Assembly: GCF_016859285.1 (NCBI RefSeq)
Contig: NC_053406.1
Location: 6,273,501-6,337,500, forward strand
DNA from: Xiphias gladius
Lineage: Eukaryota; Chordata; Actinopteri; Istiophoriformes; Xiphiidae
DNA length: 64,000 nt
Direction: 5' to 3'
The notes beneath the pieces were generated by a model. The model was given only the letters and a program-made list of their open reading frames with translations, was not told the origin of the DNA and did not search any database. Positions 30,411 to 43,480 of this stretch are shown piece by piece. Position numbers and translations under genes: made by a program. Position 1 is the stretch's first letter, and each line of letters opens with the position of its first letter.

Positions 30411-31937
30411 GCTGTTCTCATGTACGTTTTTCTGTTTCTGTTGTCAGACAACAGAACAAGTATGAAATAGTGACTGAAACGTGGCCCACTAAGACGACAT
30501 GTTAACCAGCAGTCACTTCCAAGCTATTTCCAAGCTGCTGCTCTGCTAAAATCCTGATTCCATAACTGTGACGTCGTCTGACAAAATCACCAGACACTTA
30601 AGTCAAAGACAACAGTTGTACAGTGATTTCGGCTATATTGCCTTGTAAAATGATCACTCAGAGAGAAAGTTAGATGCTCATTCACGTCTATGCAGCTGTT
30701 GTGCGGTTAATTAAATGAGATGGAAAGAAAGGTGTGTCTGTGGTGCGAAAGCCCCATTTCGCACTCGTGGGGGAATACTGGCGACTCTCCTCTACAGCAG
30801 CTTCTGCCACCGGCTGAACGCACACTCAAACAAAAAAAGAATTTAAAAAGCAAGAGAAAGCATAGCCTCTTACATTTTTTTTTACAAAAAAGCTTTAATG
30901 CTGTTGCTTTAGCATCTCAAATATCACTAACAGTATCATAAGAGGATCGAGAATAGTAGCATCACACCAGATATGGCTTTTATATCCTTTCCTAAGTCAA
31001 CAAAAATATGCGCAAACCCTGTGCCTCTGCCCAAAGGATTGAGAGGAGAGGGTAAAAATACTTTTGAAGAGTTACAGGAAGGGTAAGGGTGACATCCACA
31101 TCCTAAAATCTCCAAAGGTGAGTGAAAAGTGAGTTCCTCTGATCAGGACTTTGTTAACATAGCGATACCAGACTAGATGAGAAGGATCGTGGCATGTTTC
31201 CACAAATGACTGTACATTTTGTGCTTCACTGATCTTTCTCTGTCTCCTTTCCACAGTGAGGTTTTTTCCTTGGACCAAAGCCTTTCTGGTGGTGATAGTA
31301 GAGCTGAAACAGTTAGTTGGTTGATCAATTCAGAAAGTTCTTTTTGAAGCAAGGCAACATAAATGAATGAAATGGAAACAATAAGATAACTGGAGACATC
31401 AAAACTGCTTGGAATCAGTTACTTCATCTGCAGAAAATTAATTGGAAACTACTGATAAAAGAAATGCTAATCGTTGCTCACTTCAAGTTTCTCAATAGCG
31501 GGGATTTGCTGCCTTTGTTGTCTAATTTGATCGTACATTTAATATCTTTGGGTACTGGACCACTGGTTGGACAAAACAAGCCATTTAAAACGTTGCTTTG
31601 ATTGCAATTTGATTAATATTTTTCACTATTTTCAAACAATAGCACAATGGTTTTTCCCCCCGAGAGAAAAGCATGCTTTATTTTGATATAAGACATTTTC
31701 GAGGTTTAAAAAACCAAATTCCCAGATATTTATAAGATTGCAAACTTCAGTTTCAGATGTAAGACAGAATTATGGGTTCTTGAGAATAAAACACATTCCT
31801 TTCCAGTTTGAGGTTATGCGGAAATGTAATGTTAAAGCAGATTGTAATATAGACATAGCTTGAGCTGGAGAAGAGCCATACAAGACTGTATCATCTACAT
31901 AAAAAGGACATTGCTGTCCCCAGGCTCTGTGTAATTG

Positions 31938-32204
31938 TCAACAGACTGTTCTTGCTGACACCGTCTGCTCACATCCTGCATTAACACTCTCAGTTACCTG
32001 AGGAAGAGTGGCTCTTCTGTTTTTCCTGACATATCGCACTAATGCACGAGCATCACAATCATCAAATTTGCACTGTCGACCAGGATTTCTAACCCTACTT
32101 ACTGACGTCTTTCCCATGGATCTGAATGCTGATGTCAGTTTAGTCACTGTTCTTATGGAAACATGGGCCAGCTGAACAGTCTTTGTGAATGAAGCTCCTG
32201 CCAC
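31938..32204 (-). pseudogene. Tc1-like transposase N-terminal fragment
   Basis: An 88-codon minus-strand frame, MAGASFTKTVQLAHVSIRTV and on, with the paired helix-turn-helix start of Tc1/mariner transposases and RSMGKTSVSRVRNPGRQCK and RKNRRATLPQVTE, typical of fish Tc1 elements. It stops after about 88 residues (the family has about 340), so the second DNA-binding helix and the DDE domain are missing. Inactive relic. Confidence 0.8.
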
Positions 32205-32437
32205 CCCTGCTCTAACAATGAACCTTCTTTAAAGGTCCCTAAAATCTTTTACTCTTGCCCTCTTGATACAAAATCAGAATCAACTGGACCTGCCCAGCAT
32301 TTTTTATGGGCCACAGAGCATGATGGGATGTTAAATGCTTAATTTTACCATGCAGAGCACCTGTGTGGAAGCATCTGCATTCGTTTTGTTTCTCCACTCA
32401 TTTATTTAGGTTTTTACTTTAATTTGTCACCAGTCTG

Positions 32438-32440
<3 letters not shown>

Positions 32441-32486
<46 letters not shown>
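32441..32486. repeat. (AC)23 microsatellite
   Basis: An uninterrupted AC array. Confidence 0.95.
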
Positions 32487-32488
<2 letters not shown>

Positions 32489-32986
32489 TGTGTGGTGCTA
32501 TTTTGATGCCTGGTCGCGTACAATTTGGGGTTTGCAAGAATGTTTTTTGTAAAAAAAAACCCATGGGTTATTAAAAGGGATGTGAGACCATCAGTACAGA
32601 TCAGCTGTGTTCGATCTGACAAATATGCATGAAAGCAGGTCTGAGCATTATCATCCACACCAAGGCAGCGTACCTTGAACAAATCCTTAATCAAGGAATA
32701 ATCAACAGATTAATCAATAATGAAAACAACGGTTAGTCGCAGTCCTAAATGATAATCTGCCTTCTCATTGTGCTACTCTGGCCCCTTGAATCCACCTTAA
32801 AATGCATTGTTACACTGATATGAAACCAATAATCTTCTTTCCACATGCTCGGCAGACTGCATCAAGTTCACAGCAAAGGCATACTGGTAGCAGTAGAATG
32901 CTGAGTGGAAGGATTCATCAGTTATGGGCAGATAATTTTAGTCTGCTCTTGTCAGATGCTCATCACTACGAGTGTTTAGTTCGTCT

Positions 32987-33244
32987 CAAGTGAGGCAGAG
33001 CTGCCTCACTGCCTCACTTGCCTACTAACAAGGCTGTGGAGGTTTCCTAATAGTCTACTGGAGGTTTCCTAATAGCTGTTTCTCTGTGGATCCCTACTTT
33101 TTAATGTGAGTTGCAGTAAATGGTGGCTGTGGAGGCAGAGCTGCCTCCACAGCCTTGTTAGTAGATGAAGTCTACTAGAGGTTTCCCTAACAGCTGTTTC
33201 TCTGTGGATCCCTACTTTTTACTGTGAGTTGCAGTAAATGGTGG
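32987..33244. repeat. Fold-back and tandem duplication block
   Basis: Three nested structures. First, a 12-nt arm palindrome spans 32987-33020. Second, 33022-33042 and 33144-33164 are perfect 21-bp inverted copies. Third, 33125-33154 is a near-perfect palindrome with 14-nt arms and a 2-nt centre. In addition 33055-33126 and 33172-33244 are direct repeats about 117 bp apart with only a few differences. GAGGCAGAGCTGCCTC occurs at both palindrome centres. Confidence 0.85.
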
Positions 33245-34397
33245 CCCTGTGGGAAAGCCATTAGCAGTTGATTGTCTTTCTTGTTTCTTTGTCTCTGCCC
33301 CCACCTCTTCCCTCTGATTCAGCAGAGATGTAGTAAAGAGACACATACACACATGCAAAAAAACGCTGCAGCATTCTCAAGACTGTTAGCGGCTGTCAGG
33401 GTTGTTTTGCTTTGAGCAGCTCCCATAAGGCCAGCGGAGTCTGTAAATCTCTACAGTCTTGGCAGGAAAGCCATTAGTGGGCAGTCATAGTGGGCTGGTT
33501 GCTTAATGCTCACATTGCGGGACAGTTTCCAGGAGGGCAAATGGAGGGCACAAAGGGTATAACCAGCAAACCAACAAATGACTGAATCAATGCTTGAAGT
33601 TCAGATATAGGTGTTAAGAGTTTTAACACCTTCATACTTTTTCAAACATTCTTTATACCTGCTTGCAATCTAATGTATTACAAAAAGTGATATCAAATTT
33701 ATATGATTATTTATGATTAATAGCACTGTAAAGGATAAAACAATTTTTCTTGATGAAGCTTAAGTTACACAGAATATATCCTAATTGGTAGTGTTCTGTA
33801 TTTAAGTGTGCATACCATCGCTGGACTATTAATGTGATGTGTGTCCTCTAATCTTTTGTAGGTTGACTCATTATTCAAACACCTTTGTATACAGTATGTG
33901 CATGTGTGTCTGCACAAGAGTACATAATCGTCATCTTGTTATCTCTCTTTTCCACACATCTGTTCTAATTTCCATCGACAGAACTAATTACCATGGTGAC
34001 GAACGACATGCCAACCCAACCCATCGTTATACGTGCTGCGCAATTATACAGCACCATTATCTTGCAGGGAGGTTTCACTCAGAATAGCACATTGGCCAAA
34101 AATAGCATAAACTGAGTGGAGCGGGTCATAGGATAGAGACAGTATTGAATGGAAAATACTGATACCCCCAAAATCACTGCTGTTCACTCAGATCTTTATG
34201 TGGCATTGAACACACATAGAGTACTGCTCAGACACAATATTTGGCTCGTACACATGCGGACGTAAATGCAAACACCATCAAATGCTGCTGTTTGGAGATC
34301 AGTAGTCTCCCGTGTGGAGGACACTGAGTGAGCAGTTGTAATGGATGTGGATAGTTTAAAAAATAAAGAGAGGTTTGATTTTCCTCTGAGACTTAAC

Positions 34398-34635
34398 TAG
34401 GGCTGTATCCCCCCGGTTGACTGGTTGTTCAATATGCTCTCATAGGACCAAATTCTCATTGGTCGGACAGTACGTTGTTACTTTCATAAGGAGAACAGCG
34501 CTACATCAATAGCCTTCCAGGATGAATCCATTATTTTCGGCAGCGGGAGGGACAGACTAACCGTGAAAACCAGGTGGGAGGGTTTGAAGAGTAGTTACGA
34601 TTCCAGTCGATTTTATATGGTTGACTACAGCCCTG
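34398..34635. mobile_element. Short hAT-type MITE
   Basis: The left end TAGGGCTGTATCC and the right end GTTGACTACAGCCCTG form imperfect terminal inverted repeats (AGGGCTGTA). Flanking ACTTAAC and ACCTAAC are a diverged candidate 8-bp target duplication. About 240 bp, no open frame. hAT membership is inferred from the TIR and duplication length. Confidence 0.45.
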
Positions 34636-37600
34636 GACCTAACAGTAGAAATAAAAGTTGCAGCCTGCTGCTCCACATCACTTGAACATGCTGATGCACA
34701 CACACTCCTCTAGACTCAAGAAACATCCTGTAAATTGGGCTCTGTGTATTTCACTTATTGAATTAATATGGAAATCCTGAAAGCTAGTTTTGATGTAATA
34801 AAAGACCTTTCTAAATCTTTCTCTGTCTCATCTCTGTAGGACAGCGACTGTACATACTGTATGAGTATTCCCATCAGGTCGGAGAGAGATTTCAAAGTGT
34901 CAGCTACATAGCAGTAGATGAATAATGCAAAAGAAATAAAGGGCTTTTTTCTGCACAGCAGTTACATGAGCTATGATACATCAGGTCTAAGTAGTAAACT
35001 GATGCTAACCTCAAAACTTCTGCTTGACTTGCCATCTCTCTGTTTGACTTTTGAGTGACTCCTTGCGCCCAACAATGACTCTTTGAATTTATGTATGGAT
35101 GTCCACTAGTGTGTTGAGGGGTGTTTTGATGAGCCATTTCACTTAATTGGAACTAAATAAAAAGCCTGTATCTATTCAAGATTTTTGACGTTTTAGGCCT
35201 TAGAGGGCAATTTTGAACATTTATAAATCATTATATTAATGCAGTGCTTCATATGATACATTCCTTTTCTGTTGTCAGAAATTAATTAATATGTTATACA
35301 TTATGGCTATAAATAGATGTAGCTAAATTAGGTTTAATATATTATACATTTCGGTCATTTTATATCTTGTCACAACTTCCTATTCCAGTTCTTTCTTCTC
35401 CTATTTTCTCTCCCTGTCCACCTATTCATTAACTTTCTATCTTCCTTTGTTCTTCTTATACTTCACAGCCGAAGCCATCTTCTCCTCCCCCATCTCTTTT
35501 CTACAATCGACTTCCATATCAGCGCAAGCAAGTCAGGTTTTTAATGTATAAATTCAGCTCATGTTTTCTTATTTCCGTTCACATTCTGCCCTAATCTCTC
35601 CTTCTCTCTGTCTTTGTCAGCAGAATATGGACTTGAGCCTGTCGAGCGTAATAAGCACAGGCATAGCTCAAATGCACACGCACATATAAATACATGCCAG
35701 AAAAAAAAGAAAAGAAAAAGAGAGCCAGAGAGAAAAAGGAGACAGGATTCAAAATGACTCCAAGACTGAGTTACAAATCATGAATAACTAATAACATGTT
35801 CAAATTCTGGCTGCTCATTCCTGGTGTCATCAATCACGGCCCTGTCTTTTTACCCCGCAATGGCTTCATTAAACTGATAATGGACTCTGGTCTGCATGTC
35901 AACCAAGCACTATCTGCTTCTATTCAAACTATGATTAAATAACCTCTCTAAGTAGCCAATCTCACACCAAAGTGGGTTTCCCCCTTATAGTATAGCCTAT
36001 AGAATGCCTTTCATTGCTACTAGTGGGTTTACTGTGCACCACTGCAGTTTTCTCAGGCATGACTTCAGACGTATAACTGTCATGTCACAGTTTGCAATTT
36101 TCCTATCATATAAATTAATGATGTTTTATCTTTTAATGCAATATTTTATCAAATTAACCTACAGCTACAAAATTCTATATGTGGCGATGGTGTCACAATC
36201 AAATTAATAGTTTTTCAAGGCTGGTTGTTGGTATTTCATTTCACAATAAAACCTTCAAACGTACCAATGGTGTCAATGTCATGCATGAAAAATATTGAAA
36301 TTGTCACTGATAATTGCATAGAATCTGTTATGGGTTGCCTGTGAGCTATTACATAATCTACCAAGCTTTCTGTGTCCTCCCATAGTCCTCAGCCTCTCAC
36401 CTAAATCAGGACCCTTTGCTCTTTCAGGTGTTAAGCTGATTAGTGAGATGACAACCATACAGTGGTAGGTCTGATGAAGCTGAGCCAAACCCCTGTCTAA
36501 AATACTGATTGCTTCTGCTGTCTAATCTGCACAAGTCTGAGAAATTTGAAGATTATCCTACTGTTTCCAATTTTAATGTTCAGATCAAATTAATTCTTGG
36601 AGACGACCAGAATAAAGCAGGTCTTTTTTAATAAGCACATGCATGTGTTTTTATGGGTTTGACTGCCAGTAACTGCAGATCTCAGCAGTTATTTTCACCA
36701 AACACATACTGCATGTAATAAAATAAAATATTCATCATGAGAAGACTTTTTGACCTTTATTTTCTCCATAGGCAGTTGTATAAAAATATATTACACAATA
36801 CATGTACATAATATCACATATGACATGAACCACATAAAGCCCATCATCTGAGGTAAATACACCCTAATTTGAGGCAGATTTGATGATGTACGCTTATTAC
36901 CCTAACCTGACCAACTTTGCCCATCATACAACCGCAGCGCAATAAGTATTCATCGAAATTTGTAAGTCTGACAGTCGCCATCTGGAGCTGACTGAGGAAG
37001 AGGATGCTTGAGCCATAACAGCCAGAACATTTCCCATCGCTACCCTCCATCACTAAAAATGTGACTGTGACATCAGCTCCCTAGAAAATTCTCCAAACAG
37101 ACAGTGAAAAGCAGCGAGACCTTTTCTCACTGACTGGAAGTTACATCATTAAAAGCCCTCTGAGACAAACTTGTGATATCTGGCTTTTATAAATAACACT
37201 GACTTGGTTTGTCAGTACACTTCTGCTTCTCCATACTAACAGACCCTTTTCACAGTGTCACAGCAGAGCAAATACAGCTGCAGCTCTTAAAGTGAATGAT
37301 GGTTAAGTCTGACTTACAGGAAATGTGCCGATTAGCAAGCATTGACAATGATTCTGACTCTTGTCAATGTCTGTTGCTCATTAACTCACATTAATCAAAG
37401 TATTTAAGCAATTAAGTGTATTAGCTGCAGCCGTGTTATGCAATGACAGCTTTGAGAAGAGTCCCTTGAGAAACAAATGTCGCTATTTGAACACCAACAA
37501 ATGTTAGTTTGGTAGTTAAATTGTTATGTTTCATAACTTTTTATACCATAGCTATTACTACTGTCATTATCATGGACCACTAACTCACCAATTTTCACTG

Positions 37601-37802
37601 TATTCAGCCTTACAATGTCGCCTTTGGGTCGTGTTAAAAACTATAACTGCAAGCATCCGGTTCACATTAGCCACCAAGTTATAATCCTGAGTCAGTGATA
37701 TCCAGATTTACTGAAAGCTAAGATACCTCCCACCTGGTGAACAGAGGCGGTCTGTGTTGGTGCAATTCAGTTTCACTCAGTATAAAAAGGAGCACTAAAG
37801 CT

Positions 37803-38365
37803 GGCCTAAGGCTAGTGTTATACTTTCTGCTTCTGCAAGTACACGTGGGTCCACTGGGGTCCGAGTGACATAAATGTCGTCATCAGAAAGTGTATGTAAG
37901 GCTCTGTGCGGACACCCATGTACCCTCCAATTCTTTGTGATGGCCACTACGCCACAAGGGCACCAACGGCGCATGCGTCCTTCAAGCGGACTCCAAGTGG
38001 ACTAGAAAGTAGTATGATAAGAACAACTACGCGTCCTTGGTGTCCGCTGCTATCTGTGTGTGCATCTGCAAGGGACTATAATTGAGGCCTAAGGCTAATG
38101 TTATACTTTCCGCGTCTGAGAGAATGTGAGGGTACGCTAGGGTCAGACTGACGTAAATTTCACCATCAAAGGGTGGATCCGAGGCTCTGTGCGGACGTCT
38201 GTGTACCTTCCAATTTGTTGGGAACTCGCTGACTTGTCTGGACGGGCACTACGCTAGAAGGACACCAAATGCGCATGGTCCACACCCAGCCGACTAGAAA
38301 GTAGTATAATAAGAACAACTAGGCGTTTATGCTGTCTGCTTGCGCGTCTGCAGGGGAATATAATA
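37803..38365 (+). repeat. Tandem dimer of a ~283-bp repeat
   Basis: Copy A (37803-38085) and copy B (38086-38365) share GCCTAAGGCTARTGTTATAC, CTCTGTGCGGAC, a run near CTACGC and AAGGACACC, GACTAGAAAGTAGTAT and AAGAACAACTA, in the same order. Divergence is substantial. Probably a non-autonomous mobile element duplicated head to tail. The family is unknown to me. Confidence 0.7.
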
Positions 38366-40679
38366 GACCAGTTTAATATGCTATACTGTATCATTGTGAA
38401 CATGTGAATCCTTTCACAGCCCGATAATGTGTTGTTCATTTACATTCTGAGTTTGATCTATCAACCAGTAGTTTAACAAAATCAAGACAGCAACACTGTC
38501 GGGTATTGGGTATGGTAGACTGTGTTTGTCGACACAATTAAGAAAGACAAAAAATATTAGCCATCTCTTCAATAAGTGATAAATGTCATTTTATAATTCA
38601 CTGATTCTTCATGTGACTGCTGGCTGAACTCCACACAAAACATAATACATCAAATTAATGTTTTTAGATTGCACAGTGTATATCATACACTGACATGAAA
38701 AACAACTCTGCATCAAAACATTACTCAGGATGGTTGTAGGATATGATTGGCCTCATGCAAACAGATAGCAGCGTAAACAAAGTCAATCTATCTAGGGCAC
38801 ACTTTTCCCAACATTGTTATCTATCCATCTGTCTTTGTCCTTCACACCCGTTCTTCGCAGTTTTATCACCGTCCTTTCCTCCTCTTCCTTCTGCTCATTT
38901 ATTCCCTCTGACATACCTATAATGTCGCTTTAATGTCCTCTCTCACCCTTCACCCAACTGTGCACCCATCCATCTATGCAGCTCAACCTTACTCATGCTT
39001 CACCCTCCTCCTCATATCTCTCCCTGCCTTATGTTACTGTATCACTGAAGTCAGGTTGATTAGAAATCCAGGAGTTTTATTCTAAGCAATAACAAAAAAT
39101 GGCAAGTGCTTGCAAATTCAAAATTACTCAGCTTCTCTTTCTCTCTTTACCCTTCTGTAAAGCTCTATCTCTCTGTCATCCCACCCTTTGCATGCTCCAT
39201 CCATGCGTACCATCAGAGCCTACTTTATCATGTTGAAGCACAGAGGCTGAAAGCTAATTAACGAGGCTCATGCTCAATACGTGCTCAGCCATGATGTTCA
39301 TGCCGTGCGAGCACCAGCCGGGAGTTGGACAGTAGAATGGAGGAAGCGCAGATTGCAGCCTTCAGCCTCTCTACTCATCTTTTTCATCTTCATCTACTGT
39401 ACCTCGTGATACTCTGTAACCTCCACCCGTCCTTCCTGTTGTTTTTCTTTCCTCCATTCTCCCTGCTTTCCATAAACCCGTGGAAACATCAGCTGAAATT
39501 AACCGCCTGTTTTTCGGTAATTTTGACGCGTAAAAAAGTCTTTCGGACATTAATTCATACACATCTTAGAAATTGTAACCATATTTTATTTATTATATGA
39601 GGATGTATTTTCAAAAGTAAAATGCATTTCTGAAAATACAAGTGATTCCCACTGGGATCAAAGGGAATTACTTCTATTTTAAAAAGTCAGGACAAAACTT
39701 ATGAGGCATCACAAAATCCTAAATATATTCGAATAAATCTGGACCAGTATCAGAAAGTGCACTTATAATCTCACTTTTATAATATTGCTAATCTTGCTAG
39801 TCTCTATGAAAAAGTTGAGACTGAAAACCAAGTTTCCCCTACAGCTGTCTCACTAAAGGTCAAAGTCAATCCATCCACATCATGATTGCATTGTTAGCTT
39901 TCTTTACCACTTCCTCTTAATCATCCATTTCTGCCCTGCTATCTCATCACTCCTGCAGAGTGGAGCACACAGTGAAAGTGGTTGTTTGGGCGGATAGAAT
40001 GAGCTGATTTATTCTTTATCCTGTGTGCACTCTTCTTCTGATAAACACTAAACCAAAAAGGGACATTTCTACCGAACATAATCCGAAACTTAGTGCAACA
40101 GACTCTTAATTCATCTCACTTACCTCTTCCTCTTCTTTGTTGACCCCTTCTCTCTAAGGTCCAACCTTCCTGTAAAAAAGTAAGGAGTAAATTTAATTGC
40201 GCCTGTCCCCTAATATTTATGTTAAACCCATGCATGTCTGCATTTCAATTTAAGTGCTATTGTTTTCTCATATTATCCATTAACCATCTTTTTAATCACT
40301 CTCCTCCGCCTGGGATGACAGGTATCACTGGAATAGGCTACTAAAAACTAAAGTACAGTAAATGGACTGGGGTTTGCCAAGACAGTGCAAGTGCCTTATG
40401 GAGTCAAGTCGTTAACACATTAAAATAGCCAATCTGTGGAGCTCATATCTGTGAAGCTGTTACTGATTTGGGAGCTAAAATCCACTCAACCTTTTTTCAC
40501 AGTTGCCGTTCACAATCACAGAGCTTCTGGATAAGTCAGAAATAGTCGTTTTGTGTGTGTGTGTCTGAGTGAGTGGATAGTTAGTGTGTGAACATCACAC
40601 TGGTAAATTATGTTTGCTTTAGCCTATTTTCTGAAACCATTCATTATGTGGAAAATTTTCTAAATAACACAACTGTAAC

Positions 40680-41070
40680 CACAAGGCAGGGACTCAAAAG
40701 AATGGATCGGTACATAAGCAGGCAATAGGGAACAGGCAGAAAATTCCAGAGCGCTAGGCTACGGCGGGGTCAAAAAAACTAGAAAGAAGTCTCAGGGTGA
40801 ACACTTACACTAGGAAAAGGCTGGAGCGCTTGTCACCGAGAACAAAGACGAACTGGCACAGAGCGAGGGGAGCACAGAGACTAAATACACAAGGAGAGGG
40901 GAGACAATGAGACACAGGTCCAACAAAGCAGGGGCGGGGCAGACAATCACAGTGGCAGGAAACACAAGAGGGCAGGTAGTGGAGATCTGAAACTTGAGAA
41001 AAAAGGTAAGTGACGCAAAATACATCAGGAAATGCAACACAACTGAATTGAAAAATCAAAACATGACAGA
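40680..41070. repeat. Probable teleost interspersed repeat
   Basis: Purine-rich sequence with CGAACTGGCACAGAGCGAG, ACTAAATACACAAGGAG, GACAATGAGACACAGG, GGGGCGGGGCAGACAATCAC and GGCAGGAAACACAAGAGGG. I associate this run of words with an abundant teleost repeat but cannot name the family. No coding capacity. Confidence 0.4.
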
Positions 41071-43129
41071 GGAAGCAGAGCTGGACATGTTACTAAGAAC
41101 ATAGAGGTTATATCTTAATGGTTGAATTTAATTGGATTTAAAAATACATTTTACGAGGGGCAGTGAAGTGTTAGTCTTATTCTATTTTCCTGTTTTTCAC
41201 CAGTGTTTCAGAACAGGTTTGTACTGGTTTATTCTTAGTTTTGTTGTTCTTTGATTTCTTCACTGCTTCCACCACCACCCTCACCTTGATAGCCCCCCTC
41301 ACCACTGGCCACAGCTGCAACAAATGGTATATATACCTTAACACTTTAAACATCCCTGGAAAAAAAATTTGAGTCCATCACATGCATACACAGGATTACC
41401 AACAGCAACATTGTACCACATATCATATTGGTCTATTGTCATTTTTAAAAAAAGCTGAAGATTGCAGATTTTATATTGCAAGAGTCTCTTTTGTCCCCTA
41501 TTCCTAACCCAACAACTTTCCTGCAGTCTAAACAAATAGAAGAACTTAAGCCAAGAAGGTTTGGGCTACCCTCTCACCCCACACATGATTTACTTTCCTT
41601 CATCTGTTTGTATATCCTTTGGTGTCAAACAAGAGCACACTCAGGATACAGTGACTTCAAAATGAACCCGGCTGACTCCTAAAAGCTCTGCTTCTGTCAA
41701 TAATGCATGGTAATGGGAAATTTGATGTTGAAATGGAATGTAAATGTGTAAAATATTCATAATAAACCAATATTATGAGTGCAAAACCTAACAATACTGG
41801 GGAGTAAGAACAAACACGTGCCAATAGTAGCACCTACACACGCACAGACAGATTGATGCTTGTGTATGCATCCATGCATATAAACCCGTGCATCTCAAGC
41901 CCTTCAACCCCCCCCCACACCATCTGCTGGACACGCAGACAAAGGGTAAAAGTGGACACCAGTGACTTGTCAGTGGAAGTTGACTATGGTGCTTCCCTGT
42001 CCTTGCTAATGGCCTCTAGTGCGTCCCAGTGATTCAGAAGCGGCTGGAATGCCAAAATAACGCTGGAGCAGACTGCAGCATGAAAGTAATTTATTTCTGC
42101 TACACATTGAATTATGTGTTACACATATATACAATACATGAACACACATGTGTCACTTATTCAAGGGACTCTCGCTTTTTCCTCAGGCTTGAAAAACATG
42201 TGGAAATGAATATTTATAAATGTATAATGTGTGTGTGGGCTGTAAATGGACTCGTTTCACCTTCATCTCAGCGTTCAGGTCAACCCCACACAGATCGCAT
42301 TAATAGTTCTCCCAGCGCTTCCTGACATTCAGCTTTTGCTTGTTGCAGAGGTAGCTGACTCATCTGACCATCTGTCTGTCTATCCAGTCTTACTTCCATC
42401 ACCCTACAGGGGAAGAATTATTGATGGCACTTTGGCTTCTAGCTACATTTAAAGTCAGATGACTAACTGCTGATGCTGACAGACTAACTGTGAAATTACA
42501 GAGAAGGGAAGTGACAGCTAATGTCTTCACTTTTTGAAGTTTTCGGGAGAAAACATTTTGTTCAGGAGACGAATACAAAAATCACTACCAACCACTTCAG
42601 TGCCACAATAATATCTGAATGAATCATCTACTATATGTCCTTCAACACTGTACATGATTCAGCAGAAGATGGAACTGCCAAGTCTTTATAATTCAGTGCA
42701 GTCTCTGCCATGATGTTACATCAGCAACTAGGTAGCAGCTATGAATATGGTTACACAGAGCTGCCATTTTGTTATGTTAAAGGGAAAGTTCTACGTTATG
42801 GGAAATATTCTCATTCACTTTCTTGCTGAAAGTTATAAGAGAAGATTGATACCACTCTCATATTTTTCTACTGAATATATGGCTTCAGCCATAAAGTTGT
42901 TTCGAACCTCAGGTTGACAGGCAACCAGCTGAGACTCCAGGAAGTCTTTACGCCTGACAAGATAGAACATGTTCTTAAGACACCCTGTCTCCTAGAAACT
43001 CTATATGTTTAAATTACACTGAAGAAATCATATTATATACTACTAAATATTTTCCCAATTATGTTGGTGTGGGAAGGAATTTAGGGAAGTTAGACTAGTG
43101 CATTGCCCGTTCAAAATGTGCCTGTCAGT

Positions 43130-43480
43130 ATGGGCTAATTGCTTGGCCTGCGTTAACCCAGCTTGCAGCTTTCTTTAGAGCATCATCCACACAACTTCAC
43201 AGTCGACACTGCACTTTCTTGGGTCCTGAGTATTACACCTGCCCTGACATAGTTGTGTCCCCTAGCAATGCTAGAGTAAACACGGCGTAGAAAGTGCCGT
43301 CGCAGTTGAGTTTTTCTTCACGTCAAGTAACGTGAAGAAAAGCGATGTTTGAAGCTTTCTCGATAAACCACTCAGCCAAAAAAATTCACAGTCTATACTG
43401 CACTTCCTTGGGTACTCAGCAATACCTCCGTGAAGTTTGAGGTCGATTTGATGAGGAGTTGTCGAGAAAACTGAAATACA
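43130..43480. repeat. Repeat with internal duplicated segment
   Basis: CACAGTCGACACTGCACTTT with CTTGGGTCCTGAG at about 43198, and CACAGTCTATACTGCACTTC with CTTGGGTACTCAG at about 43387, are two related copies. The second is followed by CCGTGAAGTTTGAGGTCG, common in teleost repeat DNA. In between, AACTCAACTGCG-like and CGTCAAGTAACGTG words add a small hairpin. Confidence 0.45.

Larger units (their letters stand above)
31300..32748 (+). mobile_element. hAT-like element split by a later insertion
   Basis: The left part, 31300-31640, begins GAGCTGAAACAGTTAGTTGG and includes GGACAAAACAAGCC and TTTTTCACTATTTTC. The right part, 32694-32748, reads AATCAACAGATTAATCAATA and ends TTAGTCGCAGTCCTAA, whose reverse complement resembles the left end. 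The two parts would adjoin in an intact copy of the repeat seen at 24.66 kb. The 1 kb between them contains a Tc1-like fragment and a CA array. Family assignment and nesting are inferred. Confidence 0.45.

Noticed and set aside
32987-33244. CRISPR-like repeat array
   Set aside because: Only two direct copies with inverted arms, in a vertebrate genome. It is a fold-back duplication, not a CRISPR.
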